A stretch of 50,549 bases of DNA from a bacterium (GCA_026394155.1 JAPKYT010000086.1:1-50549), one strand, 5' to 3'. Positions 41,378 through 49,679 are shown, counted from the stretch's first letter. Notes: generated by a model from the letters alone, not told the origin. A program made the numbers and translations.

Positions 41378-42955
41378 CTATCGGGTCGGTCCTTTGACAA
41401 AGGCGCGCGCGGCTTTGAGGTTGATCTCTACGGTCAGCGTCTCTCCGGCGGCGGTGCTGATGTCCTGCTGCAAGGGCGGGAGCTGCGGATGGGTGATGCG
41501 CAGCGAGTGCCGGCCCGGCGAGACCCAAAGCGGCTGCGCGAGCGGCGCGGTGCCGGTGTGTTCTCCGTCCACGTAAATCTCGCCCCACGGTTCCACGGTC
41601 ACGCGCACCAACGCCGCATAGTCGGCCAGCCGAACGCTCTTATGCTCGACGGCATTGAGCAAATCAACAGGAACCGTGATCGGCGGAAAGGCCGGGTTGC
41701 GCAACTGAAGCTCGCGCATTCCTGCGGGTAGACGCAACGGCACAAGCAGCGGCGTGGTTCCGAGTTGAACCCCGTTGAAGAACACGTGCGCCCACGGCTC
41801 AACGGTCAAGCTCAACTCCACCGTGTCGAGGGCGGCGCCGCTATCGGAAAGCGTCGAAGGTGCGCGCAGTTCGTAAGACTTCTCAATGGGCATGGAAGTC
41901 TTTGAAGCGGCAAGGTGCGGCGTGTCCGCTGCGGGCATCAACTGTGAAACGGCGGTATCTTTCGGGAGTGTCTGGTTTGCGGACAGCGGCTGTGAAGAAG
42001 GCGGTGTCGAGACGGTCCCGGTGGATTGCGTTGGCCTCTTCCACGGCTGCCACAGAACCAGCACGGCCCAGATTCCCAGAACGAGAAGCGCCGCCGCCAA
42101 ATACAGCCCATCGCGTCCGGTCATGCGCCGCCGCGGCTTGGGCTCCGCGATGTGCTCGCCGATGAAAGTCAGCGCCGCGCGCGCTGAGGAGGGCCGCTGC
42201 TCCGGATTCTTCTCGAGCAGATGATGAAGCAGTTCGCGGGCCTCTTCCGGCAAGGCTTGAATCGCCGGATGATAATAATCGGGATTGTGCTCACGGACAT
42301 TGCGCAGAGTCTCCAGAACCGTGCGGGCAACAAAGGGATTCTCGCCCGTGGCCGCTTCCCACAACACCGCGCCCAGCGAAAAGAGATCGGATCGCTCATC
42401 CGGCGTGCCGCCCGCCGCTTGCTCGGGAGACATGTAGGCGGGCGTGCCCACGATGGCTTCATGATGCGTGAGCTTGGGCGCGTCGCGCAGCGCGGCCAGA
42501 CTGAAATCGGTGATCTTGAAGTTGCCGTCGGCGCGCACCAGAATATTGTCGGGCTTCAGATCGCGGTGCAGAATTCCCACGCCGTGCAGCGCGTTCAATC
42601 CACGCAGAAGCTGCAGAGCGAGCCCGTGAAAGGCCTGGCCGCCGAAACGTTCTCCGCGCGCAATGCGCTGCGTTAGCGTTTCGCCTTCCAGCCATTCGAG
42701 CAGCATGTACAGCCCTTCGGCCGGATCTTCTCCGTACTCGTAGATGCGCACGAGGTTGGGATGATCCAGCCGGGCCACGGCCTTGGCTTCGCGTTCGAAG
42801 CGCGCGCGGATTTCCGCGTCGGCGGCCAGAGCGGGAGTCAGACACTTGACGAACACCAGCCGGTCGAGAACGGAGTCCCGCGCACGAAACGCGAGAGTCA
42901 GGTCTCCGCGCGAAATGAGCTCACGCCCGGCCAGTCTTTCGGCAAGTGGTTTCAT
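41378..42955 (-). CDS. Membrane Ser/Thr protein kinase with two PEGA domains, atypical DFS motif
   Basis: A 525-residue Hanks-type kinase. The kinase domain occupies about residues 8-270: Lys37 in FVKCL, HRDLKPDN with catalytic Asp132, GTPAYMSPEQA and RSDLFSLGAVLWE. Two features are unusual. The Gly-rich loop reads ISRGDLTLAFRA with no GxGxxG, and the magnesium motif reads DFS (150-152) instead of DFG. A single membrane helix (about 283-302) leads to two extracytoplasmic PEGA domains (about 375-440 and 440-510: VEPWAHVFFNGVQLGTTPL, VEPWGEIYVDGEHTGTAPL). The kinase may be active but atypical. It is followed after 3 nt by the TPR/membrane protein gene. Confidence 0.93.
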   Translation of the reverse strand: MKPLAERLAGRELISRGDLTLAFRARDSVLDRLVFVKCLTPALAADAEIRARFEREAKAVARLDHPNLVRIYEYGEDPAEGLYMLLEWLEGETLTQRIARGERFGGQAFHGLALQLLRGLNALHGVGILHRDLKPDNILVRADGNFKITDFSLAALRDAPKLTHHEAIVGTPAYMSPEQAAGGTPDERSDLFSLGAVLWEAATGENPFVARTVLETLRNVREHNPDYYHPAIQALPEEARELLHHLLEKNPEQRPSSARAALTFIGEHIAEPKPRRRMTGRDGLYLAAALLVLGIWAVLVLWQPWKRPTQSTGTVSTPPSSQPLSANQTLPKDTAVSQLMPAADTPHLAASKTSMPIEKSYELRAPSTLSDSGAALDTVELSLTVEPWAHVFFNGVQLGTTPLLVPLRLPAGMRELQLRNPAFPPITVPVDLLNAVEHKSVRLADYAALVRVTVEPWGEIYVDGEHTGTAPLAQPLWVSPGRHSLRITHPQLPPLQQDISTAAGETLTVEINLKAARAFVKGPTR

Positions 42956-43221
42956 TTTTCATTCTCCCCCCGTTCACGGGGGGACAAAAGGGGGGCTCTT
43001 TTTCGGAAACGATGAACCACAATTACAGACGGCACTCTCCCCCCTTTGCAAAAGGGGGGATCAAAGGGGGGTTCTTTCCGGAAACGATGAACGATGAACG
43101 ATGAAATCCGGCTCCCCCATCTAACTTCCCCCACAAAGTGGAGGAAGGAATCGAGTCTCCCCCCGTTCACGGGGGGACAAAAGGGGGGCGGCTTTCATCC
43201 TTCCGCCCTCATCCTTTCTTC
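42956..43221. repeat. Cluster of G-tract palindromes and heptamers
   Basis: No gene is seen. Family A units lie at 42964-42995, 43036-43071 (variant with CCCCCCCTTTGCAAAAGGGG) and 43157-43188. A related CCCCCATCTAACTTCCCCCA unit is at 43113-43132. GATGAAC heptamers follow the first two (43009-43017 and 43084-43104). A GGATGAG/GGATGAA tail overlaps the 3' side of the next gene at 43193-43218. This is the densest repeat cluster in the window. Confidence 0.8.
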
Positions 43222-44253
43222 TCACTCTCCCACGATCTTCTTGAAGTCGTCATCTTCCCAGTAGTCCTTGAAGTCTTGATAGGTTCTTGCGGGAACCTTC
43301 CATTCTTGGTCGAGCTCGATGGCTCTCTTAAGCGCCGCAAGCAAGCCCATCTTATCCTTTCCTACGGCGCAGACGCGAGCCAAATTGAACCAAGCCATCT
43401 TGGAATCTTTGTCACGGGCGATCGCCTCACGGAATGAGGCCTCGGCCTCTGTGTGTTTTCCTTGCTCGGCAAGGGCACACCCAAGATTGTTGTAGGCTTG
43501 CGCGTCATCGAGTTTCAAACGAATAGCCTCACGGAACGCAACCTCGCTTTCGGGATGCCGTTTCATCTCGCCAAGACAGTATCCTCGTCCGAACCACGCC
43601 TCATTGTTCGTTTTGTCTTCGGTGATCGCGTCGTTGTATGCATTCAACGCTAGATCGAGGAGCCTGTCTTCCACCAGCTTTCGGGCGCGAAGTACGTGGT
43701 CTTTCGAGCTAAGTCGCCCACCGGTTTCCTCAAGCCGTTTTAACCGTTCATCAACCTCGCGCAGGCGCTTCAGGTCATCTTCAGAGACCGGCTGGCCGAT
43801 TTGCGGGAGATCGAAATCCTTCGTCTTCTCATCAATGGCCTTTCGCGCGTCCTCCTGAATCTGCTTCAAGACCGCTTCGATCTGCGGCTTGAGATCCCTC
43901 TTGACTTCATCGCAGGCGCTCTTGACAGCTTCATCTCGTGCCTCTCGGACTTGCCTTTGTGTGCGGAACCAGTAAAAGCCCGCAATTGCCAGAATGATCG
44001 CGATCAATCCGACAAGCACGGCAATCAGTCCCACAATCCATTCCATCATGCAGGATACATCGCTCCGCAATTCGCGCGCCTCAGATGCGAGCGTCTCCGA
44101 CTCCGCCTTCTGGAGTTCGAGTTTGATGCTGTCGAGTTGCTGGTGGATGTAGCGGCTTAGAGAATCGGCTTGTGGAGCGCTTGCACTCTGAGCCTGCGTC
44201 ATTGCTGGGCACAGGAGCGGCAGCAAGAGTAAGAGGATCACGAATACGCGCAT
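43222..44253 (-). CDS. Membrane-anchored TPR protein
   Basis: A 343-residue protein. A signal-like N-terminus (FVILLLLLPLLCPAMTQAQ) is followed by a short coiled-coil segment (QQLDSIKLELQKAESETLAS) and a strong membrane helix (about 72-95, WIVGLIAVLVGLIAIILAIA). A long charged coiled-coil region follows (about 100-200), then about three TPR units (about 205-320). Clear TPR consensus is seen in NNEAWFGRGYCLGEMKRHPE, AQAYNNLGCALAEQGKHTEA and MAWFNLARVCAVG. It probably scaffolds a membrane complex. It is a single gene on the minus strand bordered by repeats on both sides. No family-specific function can be assigned. Confidence 0.85.
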   Translation of the reverse strand: MRVFVILLLLLPLLCPAMTQAQSASAPQADSLSRYIHQQLDSIKLELQKAESETLASEARELRSDVSCMMEWIVGLIAVLVGLIAIILAIAGFYWFRTQRQVREARDEAVKSACDEVKRDLKPQIEAVLKQIQEDARKAIDEKTKDFDLPQIGQPVSEDDLKRLREVDERLKRLEETGGRLSSKDHVLRARKLVEDRLLDLALNAYNDAITEDKTNNEAWFGRGYCLGEMKRHPESEVAFREAIRLKLDDAQAYNNLGCALAEQGKHTEAEASFREAIARDKDSKMAWFNLARVCAVGKDKMGLLAALKRAIELDQEWKVPARTYQDFKDYWEDDDFKKIVGE

Positions 44254-44420
44254 GATACTGCCTCAGAATTCAGATTCATTCTGCTGGCGGGGCATGTTCA
44301 GAAACATGCCGCCGCGCGGCCCTTATCGGCAAGGGATTCCGTTCGAAGACGAACGGAATGACACGGTTTCGCATGCGCCATTGCCGGTCGGGAGACCGAC
44401 AACGGCGAGACGAATTTCGG
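44254..44420. repeat. Intergenic region with split palindrome B and a hairpin
   Basis: GGCATGTT...AACATGCC (44316-44335) forms an 8-bp hairpin upstream of the TPR gene. Split palindrome B is at 44376-44408 (GCCGGTCGGGAGACCGAC core), matching 2368-2398 directly and 5261-5292 inverted. No gene is seen. Confidence 0.7.
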
Positions 44421-44474
44421 GCTTCATCCTTCCGCCTTCATCCTTCATCCTTCATCCTTCATCCTTCATCCTTC
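44421..44474. repeat. Heptamer tandem array overlapping a gene end
   Basis: About five perfect TTCATCC units plus variants; the minus-strand reading is GGATGAA repeats. The array starts outside and runs into the last codons of the sigma-54 activator gene, whose stop lies inside it. Confidence 0.9.
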
Positions 44475-45919
44475 TCTTCGCCCCATTCCTTGAGCCGGTA
44501 GTGGAGATAGCGGCGGGAAATGGCGAGAAGTTGCGCGGCGCGGCTCTTGTTGCCGCCGCAGGCATTCAAGACGCGCAGGATGTGCCGCTTCTCCGCAACT
44601 TTCCAGCTCCAATCCGTGGGAATATCCGCCAACTCGTGCGTGGCTTCGAGCAAGAGGTCATCCGGCTCGATGCGCTCGCCGCGCGCGACCACCAGAGCCC
44701 GCGCAATCGTGTTTTCCAGTTCGCGCACGTTGCCCGGCCACGAATAATTCATCAGCCTGCGCAAAGCCTCGGGCGAAATCCCGCTCGGGCCGCGCCCCTT
44801 GCCGCCGTATTTGTCGAGAAAATGCCGCACCAGAAAAGGCAAATCCGAGAGCCGCTCGCGCACGGGCGGCATGATGACGGGCAGAATGTAGAGCCGGTAA
44901 AAGAGGTCTTCGCGGAAATTCCCGGCCTTCACGTACGCGCGCAAGTCCTTGTTGGTGGCGGCCACGATGCGCACATCGGCCTTGCGCGTGCGCGTGTCAC
45001 CCACCGCGCGATATTCGCCTTCCTGCAGGAAGCGCAGCAGCTTGGTCTGCATGTCCGCCGGAATGTCGGCCACCTCGTCGAGAAAGAGCGTGCCGCCCGC
45101 CGCCGCTTCCACCAAGCCTTGCTTGTCGGCGATGGCGCCGGTGAACGACCCTCGCTTGTGCCCGAAAAGCTCGCTTTCAAAAAGCTGCGGCGCGACGTTG
45201 CCGCAGTAGAGAGCCAGGAACGGCTTTTCGGCGCGGACGCTCTGCGCGTGAATTTCGCGCGCAGCCAGCTCTTTTCCCGTGCCCGATTCGCCCAAAACGA
45301 GCACCGCCAAGTCGGAAACCGCCACGCGCTCGATGAGCGCATAGAGTTCCTGCATCACCGGCGATGCGCCCACCAAAAGACTCTTCACGCCGGCCCGCGC
45401 CGAGCGCTTGGCGCTTTCGTAACGGCGGGCGTTCTCGATGGCCAGCGTGGAGAACGCGGCCAGTGTGGCCAGCGGCGGCAGATTCTGCGTGTGAAAGCGC
45501 GTGCGGTCGCTGCGGCTGTCGAGATAGATCGCTCCGGTCACGCCCTCGCGGCCCAGCAAAGGCACACCCACCGCCGACTGAATCCCCTGCAAAATGATCG
45601 AAGAGCGCCCGGAAAAACGCGGATCCTCGATGGCGCTTTCGGCGAGCACGGCCTCCCCCTTCTGCACGGCTTCATCAAGCAACGATGAGGAAATGTCCGA
45701 CGGGCCGCGCGGTTCTCCTTGCCCGCTGTACTTTTGCGCGGCCGCCCGCAGCTTGCCGTGCTCATCCTTCAAGAAAATGATAGCGGTCTCGGCGAGCATG
45801 GCCGTGGCGCAGGCGTCAAGCACGGCTTCCAGCACTTCCGTCAGCGGCCGGAGCTCGAAGAGCTTCTGCCCCACCGAAAAAACCTGATCGGGCGCGAGAA
45901 TGCCGGATGCGTCGCTCAC
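44459..45919 (-). CDS. Sigma-54-dependent transcriptional activator (GAF-AAA-Fis)
   Basis: A 486-residue NtrC-family enhancer-binding protein. An N-terminal GAF domain (about 25-168) is the sensor; there is no receiver, so it is not a standard two-component regulator. The AAA+ domain has Walker A GESGTGKE (210-217), GSFTGA (257-262, a variant of the usual GAFTGA sigma-54 contact loop) and Walker B GGTLFLDE (275-282). It also shows a GNVRELEN R-finger region. A Fis-type HTH closes the protein (VLNACGGNKSRAAQLLAIS). GTG at 45919 overlaps the stop of the upstream lipoprotein gene by 4 nt. It is the natural candidate to activate the sigma-54-type promoters found at 8.9, 31.7, 33.8 and 37.7 kb. 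Its stop lies in a heptamer array. Confidence 0.95.
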   Translation of the reverse strand: MSDASGILAPDQVFSVGQKLFELRPLTEVLEAVLDACATAMLAETAIIFLKDEHGKLRAAAQKYSGQGEPRGPSDISSSLLDEAVQKGEAVLAESAIEDPRFSGRSSIILQGIQSAVGVPLLGREGVTGAIYLDSRSDRTRFHTQNLPPLATLAAFSTLAIENARRYESAKRSARAGVKSLLVGASPVMQELYALIERVAVSDLAVLVLGESGTGKELAAREIHAQSVRAEKPFLALYCGNVAPQLFESELFGHKRGSFTGAIADKQGLVEAAAGGTLFLDEVADIPADMQTKLLRFLQEGEYRAVGDTRTRKADVRIVAATNKDLRAYVKAGNFREDLFYRLYILPVIMPPVRERLSDLPFLVRHFLDKYGGKGRGPSGISPEALRRLMNYSWPGNVRELENTIARALVVARGERIEPDDLLLEATHELADIPTDWSWKVAEKRHILRVLNACGGNKSRAAQLLAISRRYLHYRLKEWGEEKDEG

Positions 45920-46674
45920 GGCACTTCCCCCGCGATCAGGCCGCCGCTGCGCGCTGGCTCGTGTCCGGCCGCCACCAAGAATAGGCCCTCTTTCGAGCGC
46001 GAGGAGTTGCTGAATTCATCAATCACCGTAATCGTCCACTGGTACGGACCGTCGGCAAGAACAACCGGCACGCGCGCCGAAAGCACCGATGACGGCAGAA
46101 GCGAATTCCACGACGTGTCGCCCGAGGACTCGCTGATCACGGTGACCAGATACTCAAACGGGTATCCGCCGTCGAACACCGGCCAAACCAAGGTGGGCTG
46201 CGAGTCCACCGTGTCGTTGTTCATGGGCGCGGCAAGCTGGGGAACGGACTCGATCACGCGGAACAAATACACCGGCCCGAGACTGCGCAGGATCGCGCCC
46301 TCCTGAGCGGAAAACGTGAACGGCCGGCCGATGACCGAACCGAGGCGTGGGTCGTTGAAGTAGGTGGGCGCAAAATTGGTCACCCAGATGTTCGCGGACG
46401 TGTCCCAGTCCAGCCTCTCGGACGGAAAGCTCTTGTACGTCACCCATGCAGAGTCTTGGGTCTCCGCGTCCGCGCCATAGAGTTCGGCGATCAGCAGATA
46501 GGTGTCGGTGGTGGGGAAGTTGCGCGACACGTGCATCGAGCGCACCCCGGCCGTGAGCTCTGCGGGAGGGTGATAGCGGGTGGACTCGGGATCGAGCGGG
46601 TTGTCATGCGGGGCGGAGCAACCTAGCGACACCAGTCCGACGAGGAAGATTAGCTGACGCGCTTTGAGCAGCAT
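45916..46674 (-). CDS. Lipoprotein of unknown function
   Basis: A 252-residue lipoprotein: the signal peptide LLKARQLIFLVGLVSLGC ends in a lipobox (SLGC), and the mature protein begins SAPHDNPLDPEST, a start frequent in lipoproteins of FCB-type candidate phyla. The rest is beta-rich; an FnIII-like segment is likely in the second half (PTLVWPVFDGGYPFEYLVTV, DGPYQWTITVIDE). Its stop overlaps the GTG of the sigma-54 activator (GTGA), so the two are translationally coupled. It could therefore be an envelope sensor for that activator, but nothing in the sequence proves this. Confidence 0.85.
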   Translation of the reverse strand: MLLKARQLIFLVGLVSLGCSAPHDNPLDPESTRYHPPAELTAGVRSMHVSRNFPTTDTYLLIAELYGADAETQDSAWVTYKSFPSERLDWDTSANIWVTNFAPTYFNDPRLGSVIGRPFTFSAQEGAILRSLGPVYLFRVIESVPQLAAPMNNDTVDSQPTLVWPVFDGGYPFEYLVTVISESSGDTSWNSLLPSSVLSARVPVVLADGPYQWTITVIDEFSNSSRSKEGLFLVAAGHEPARSGGLIAGEVP

Positions 46675-46910
46675 TCTGAAAGATTAGACAACGGATTGGG
46701 ACAATCATTGAAAATACGCACTCTAACCGCCAATATCAAGCGTCTCCCCGGTGCCCGAGCGCTTCGCGTGAACTATTCAGAGTGCTCCGGAGTCAGAGAA
46801 AGGTGGAGGCGGCAGGCGATTCGGCGCGTCTCTACTGTTATCCCGATGGCTCCTTTGTTCGAATGTTCAAGAAGGCTTTGCTGGATGTCGTCAGGGCACT
46901 GTCCCGGTGC

Positions 46911-46939
46911 TTGAACAGTGATAAGAAATGCTGTATATT
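46911..46939 (+). promoter_or_regulatory. Sigma-70 promoter of the lgt operon
   Basis: TTGAAC and TATATT are separated by 17 nt, about 60 nt before the lgt start. The 46675-47005 gap otherwise holds no gene I can support. Confidence 0.7.
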
Positions 46940-47005
46940 GGTAAGCTTACGAAGCAGCGCCCCTTCCGCGCGATTCCCGGCAATTTCGCCTGAGGCAAAC
47001 GAGAC

Positions 47006-47821
47006 TTGCATCCCATCCTCTTCGACTTCGGTCCGTTTTCCCTTCACAGCTACGGCCTCGCCATGGCGCTGGCCTTCGCTGCGAGTATTCTGGTGGCGAT
47101 GCGGCGGGCGAAGGAGCGCGGACTGGGCAGCCAATTCGCGCTCGATCTGTCCGTGCTCATCCTCATTTTCTCTCTGGTGGGAGCGCGGGCCACGTACGTG
47201 TTCACGCATCTGGGCGAGTACCGCGAGCACCCGCTGGATGCGATCTCGCCCATTCAACACACCGGAAAGATCGGCATCGAAGGGCTGATTCTCCTGGGAG
47301 GGGTCTTCGCGGCGTTCGTCACGATTTGGTTCTATGCGCGTCGCAAGGGCAAACCGTACCTTGCCGTAAGCGATCTTTTGGCGCCGCCCGCCGTGCTGGG
47401 AATCGCCATCGGGCGGTTGGGGTGTTTCTTCAACGGCTGTTGCTTCGGTTCTCCCACACACTTGCCGTGGGGTGTGCGCTTTCCGGCCGGAAGTCTGGCG
47501 GCTTATGTGTTTCCCGAGCAATGCGTGCATCCCACGCAGCTCTATGAGACCCTCTTCACGCTGCTCATCTTCGCCTTCCTCATGCTGTATGACCGGCGGC
47601 CGCGCCCCGCCGGTCGGATCACCGGTCTGTTTCTGCTGCTCTACGGTGTGGGGCGCTACGCAAATGAGCTTCTGCGTTGGTACGAAACGGAAATGGTGTT
47701 GTGGCGCGGCGCGGGCGGTCGCTTCACCATCTCGCAGGCGATTTCGCTGCTGATGATCGTGGCCGGCGCGCTGCTGGTGGCCCGGACTCTGCGTAAGGTG
47801 CAGACGGAGAAGCCGGCATGA
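47006..47821 (+). CDS. lgt: Prolipoprotein diacylglyceryl transferase
   Basis: A 271-residue membrane enzyme that transfers diacylglycerol from phosphatidylglycerol to the lipobox Cys of prolipoproteins, such as the one at 45.9 kb. Landmarks are HPILFDFGPFSLHSYGLAMA at the N-terminus, LVGARATYVFTHLGEY, the Lgt signature in the form GRLGCFFNGCCFGSPT, HPTQLYETLF and GVGRYANELLR. The usual signature has GNF-N-E where this has GCF-N-C, and the HGG motif of the E. coli enzyme reads LGG. Cys-rich signatures of this kind also occur in Lgt-like proteins of other phyla. The TTG at 47006 is the start, with TGAGG about 10 nt upstream. It overlaps the next gene by 4 nt. Confidence 0.9.
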   Translation: MHPILFDFGPFSLHSYGLAMALAFAASILVAMRRAKERGLGSQFALDLSVLILIFSLVGARATYVFTHLGEYREHPLDAISPIQHTGKIGIEGLILLGGVFAAFVTIWFYARRKGKPYLAVSDLLAPPAVLGIAIGRLGCFFNGCCFGSPTHLPWGVRFPAGSLAAYVFPEQCVHPTQLYETLFTLLIFAFLMLYDRRPRPAGRITGLFLLLYGVGRYANELLRWYETEMVLWRGAGGRFTISQAISLLMIVAGALLVARTLRKVQTEKPA

Positions 47822-48609
47822 AAGCGGCCTGCGTCATCGGTGCGCTTCTCCTCTGCGAAAGTGCGTGGGCCGCGGGCTTGGCGGACTTTGCATGGGTTCA
47901 CAACGTGCCCGTTTACGAAGTGGAAATCACCGGCGAGATCCTGCACAGCACGGAAAGTTTCACGCAGGGCCTGCTCTGTCAGGGCGGCGCGCTCTATGAG
48001 AGTACCGGGCTCTACGGTAAGTCCACCGTGCGCAGGCTCGATCCCGCCACCGGCGAAGTGCTGCAAAGCGTGGCTCTCGATTCCGATCTCTTCGGCGAGG
48101 GGATCGCTTATTCCCAAGGCGAACTGGTACAATTGACATGGCTCGAGAACGTGGGCTTGGTGTGGAGCCTGCCCGATCTGGCGCGCACGAAAAACTATCG
48201 CTACCACGGCGAGGGTTGGGGTCTGACCGCGGACGAACATTCCTTCATCATGAGCAACGGCAGCCCATGGCTCTATCGCCGCGATTTTGAGGATTTCTCT
48301 CTTCTGGACAGCGTGGCCGTGACCATCGCCGGCCGGCGGGTCAGCGGACTCAATGAGCTGGAATATGCCGTCGGCCGCGTCTACGCGAACTTCCTGGGAG
48401 TGGACGACATCGCCGAGATTGATCCCGCCACCGGCTCCGTCACCGCGGTGGTGGACGCGGCCGCGCTGCGCGATCTCGTACCCGGCGATCCGGTCAACAC
48501 GCCCCTGAACGGCATCGCCTATGACTCCGCGTCCGGTGAGTTCTTTCTCACCGGCAAGCTCTGGCCGAAAATCTTCCGCGCGCGGTTTGTGACCAGTTTC
48601 GGAAAGTAG
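47818..48609 (+). CDS. Glutaminyl-peptide cyclotransferase (glutamine cyclotransferase family)
   Basis: A 263-residue exported protein with a signal peptide (KAACVIGALLLCESAWAAG). It belongs to the plant/bacterial-type glutamine cyclotransferase family, a five-bladed beta-propeller that converts N-terminal Gln to pyroglutamate. Family motifs are SFTQGLL, LYESTGLYGKSTVRRLDPAT, GEGIAYSQGELVQLTW, HGEGWGLTADEHSFIMSNGS, GLNELEYAVGRVYANF and LNGIAYDSASGEFFLTGKLW. Its ATG overlaps the lgt stop by 4 nt (ATGA), so both are translated together. The stop codon TAG is part of the first hairpin repeat that follows (48606-48659). Confidence 0.93.
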   Translation: MKAACVIGALLLCESAWAAGLADFAWVHNVPVYEVEITGEILHSTESFTQGLLCQGGALYESTGLYGKSTVRRLDPATGEVLQSVALDSDLFGEGIAYSQGELVQLTWLENVGLVWSLPDLARTKNYRYHGEGWGLTADEHSFIMSNGSPWLYRRDFEDFSLLDSVAVTIAGRRVSGLNELEYAVGRVYANFLGVDDIAEIDPATGSVTAVVDAAALRDLVPGDPVNTPLNGIAYDSASGEFFLTGKLWPKIFRARFVTSFGK

Positions 48610-49015
48610 GGTCGGTCTGCGACCGACTCTTTGGAGCGCGGGTCACAGACCCGCCCTACAAGTCTATCAGCGTAGGGTCGGTCTGCGACCGACTCTTTGA
48701 AGCGCGGGTCACAGACCCGCCCTACAACAGAACGAGTAATCCACCGCGTGTGTTTTGTGAGCAGCTTTGGTCTGCGACCGACTCTTTCGAGCGCGGGTCA
48801 CAGACCCGCCCTACAACAGAACGAGTAATCCACCGTGTGTGTTTTGTGAGCAGCTTTGGTCTGCGACCGACTCTTTGGAGCGCGGGTCACAGACACCGCC
48901 CTACAACAGAACGAGTAATCCACCGCGTGTGTTTTGTGAGCAGCTTTGGTCTGCGACCGACTCTTTCGAGCGCGGGTCACAGACCCGCCCTACAACAGAA
49001 CGGGCAATCCATCCG
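48606..49015. repeat. Five tandem hairpin repeats leading into tmk
   Basis: The core unit of about 54 bp combines GGTCGGTCTGCGACCGACTC with GCGGGTCACAGACCCGC inside outer GTAGGG/CCCTAC arms. Copies 1 and 2 (48606-48659 and 48672-48725) are bare. Copies 3-5 (48726-48814, 48815-48904, 48905-48993) are 89-90-bp units that add a linker starting AACAGAACGAGTAATCCACC. A last partial linker (48994-49015) runs directly into the tmk ATG. Near-identity of the units points to recent expansion. Confidence 0.92.
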
Positions 49016-49630
49016 ATGTTCATCACCTTCGAAGGCATAGACGGCAGCGGCAAGTCTACGCAGATCGCGCGCACCGAAGCGTGGCTGCGCGGGCGCGGCT
49101 ACGACGTGCTGGTGTCGCGCGAACCCGGCGGCTCGGAGCTAGGAATTGCAATCGCGGCTTTGCTTCACGATCCACGCTGGTCGAGCATGAGACCTCGCAC
49201 CGAGTTTCTCCTGTTTTCCGCGTCGCGTGCGCAACTAGTAGATGAACTCGTAAGACCGCACCTCGCGCGCCGCAATGCGATTGTCATTCTGGATCGCTAT
49301 GACGATTCCTCAACCGCTTATCAGGGTGGCGGGCGCAAAATCGGCATCGAGCCGGTGGAGACCGTCAACCGCTTCGCCACCGGCGGCCTCGTGCCCGACG
49401 TGACCTTTGTTCTTGATCTGGACTGGGACACATCCCTGCAACGTCTCTCGCGTGAGGGCGGCGCGCCGGACCGTCTAGAACAGAACGCGCGAACGTTTTT
49501 TGATCGTGTGCGCGAAGCCTATCACACGCTGTGCGCGCGTCATCCCAAGCGCATGATTCTTTTGGATGCATCACAACCCGCGGAAGTGGTCTTCGGCCGC
49601 ATACAACGCGAGCTGGAAGCACGTCTCTGA
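49016..49630 (+). CDS. tmk: Thymidylate kinase
   Basis: A 204-residue dTMP kinase, phosphorylating dTMP to dTDP with ATP. The ATG at 49016 begins the family-typical FITFEGIDGSGKSTQIART (P-loop GSGKST). Further motifs are SREPGGSELG, the DRYDDSSTAYQGGGR (DRY/H) segment, and the LID region with RLEQNARTFFDRVREAY. The frame stays open upstream to 48767, but that stretch is entirely the tandem hairpin repeat, so the longer start is rejected. No clear Shine-Dalgarno precedes the ATG. The leader consists of a repeat linker, so tmk expression may depend on upstream hairpins or read-through from the lgt operon. Confidence 0.95.
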   Translation: MFITFEGIDGSGKSTQIARTEAWLRGRGYDVLVSREPGGSELGIAIAALLHDPRWSSMRPRTEFLLFSASRAQLVDELVRPHLARRNAIVILDRYDDSSTAYQGGGRKIGIEPVETVNRFATGGLVPDVTFVLDLDWDTSLQRLSREGGAPDRLEQNARTFFDRVREAYHTLCARHPKRMILLDASQPAEVVFGRIQRELEARL

Positions 49631-49679
49631 ATGCCGGGCGCGAGGCATCCGTTGCAGGCATACCGTCATTGAGGCTACT

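Noticed and set aside
48767-49015. An 83-codon N-terminal extension of thymidylate kinase
   Set aside because: It is entirely translated hairpin repeat. The kinase family starts at the FITFEGIDG segment at 49016.
48606-49015. Tandem repeats as a CRISPR array
   Set aside because: The spacer-like parts are identical between units and no cas gene is near.
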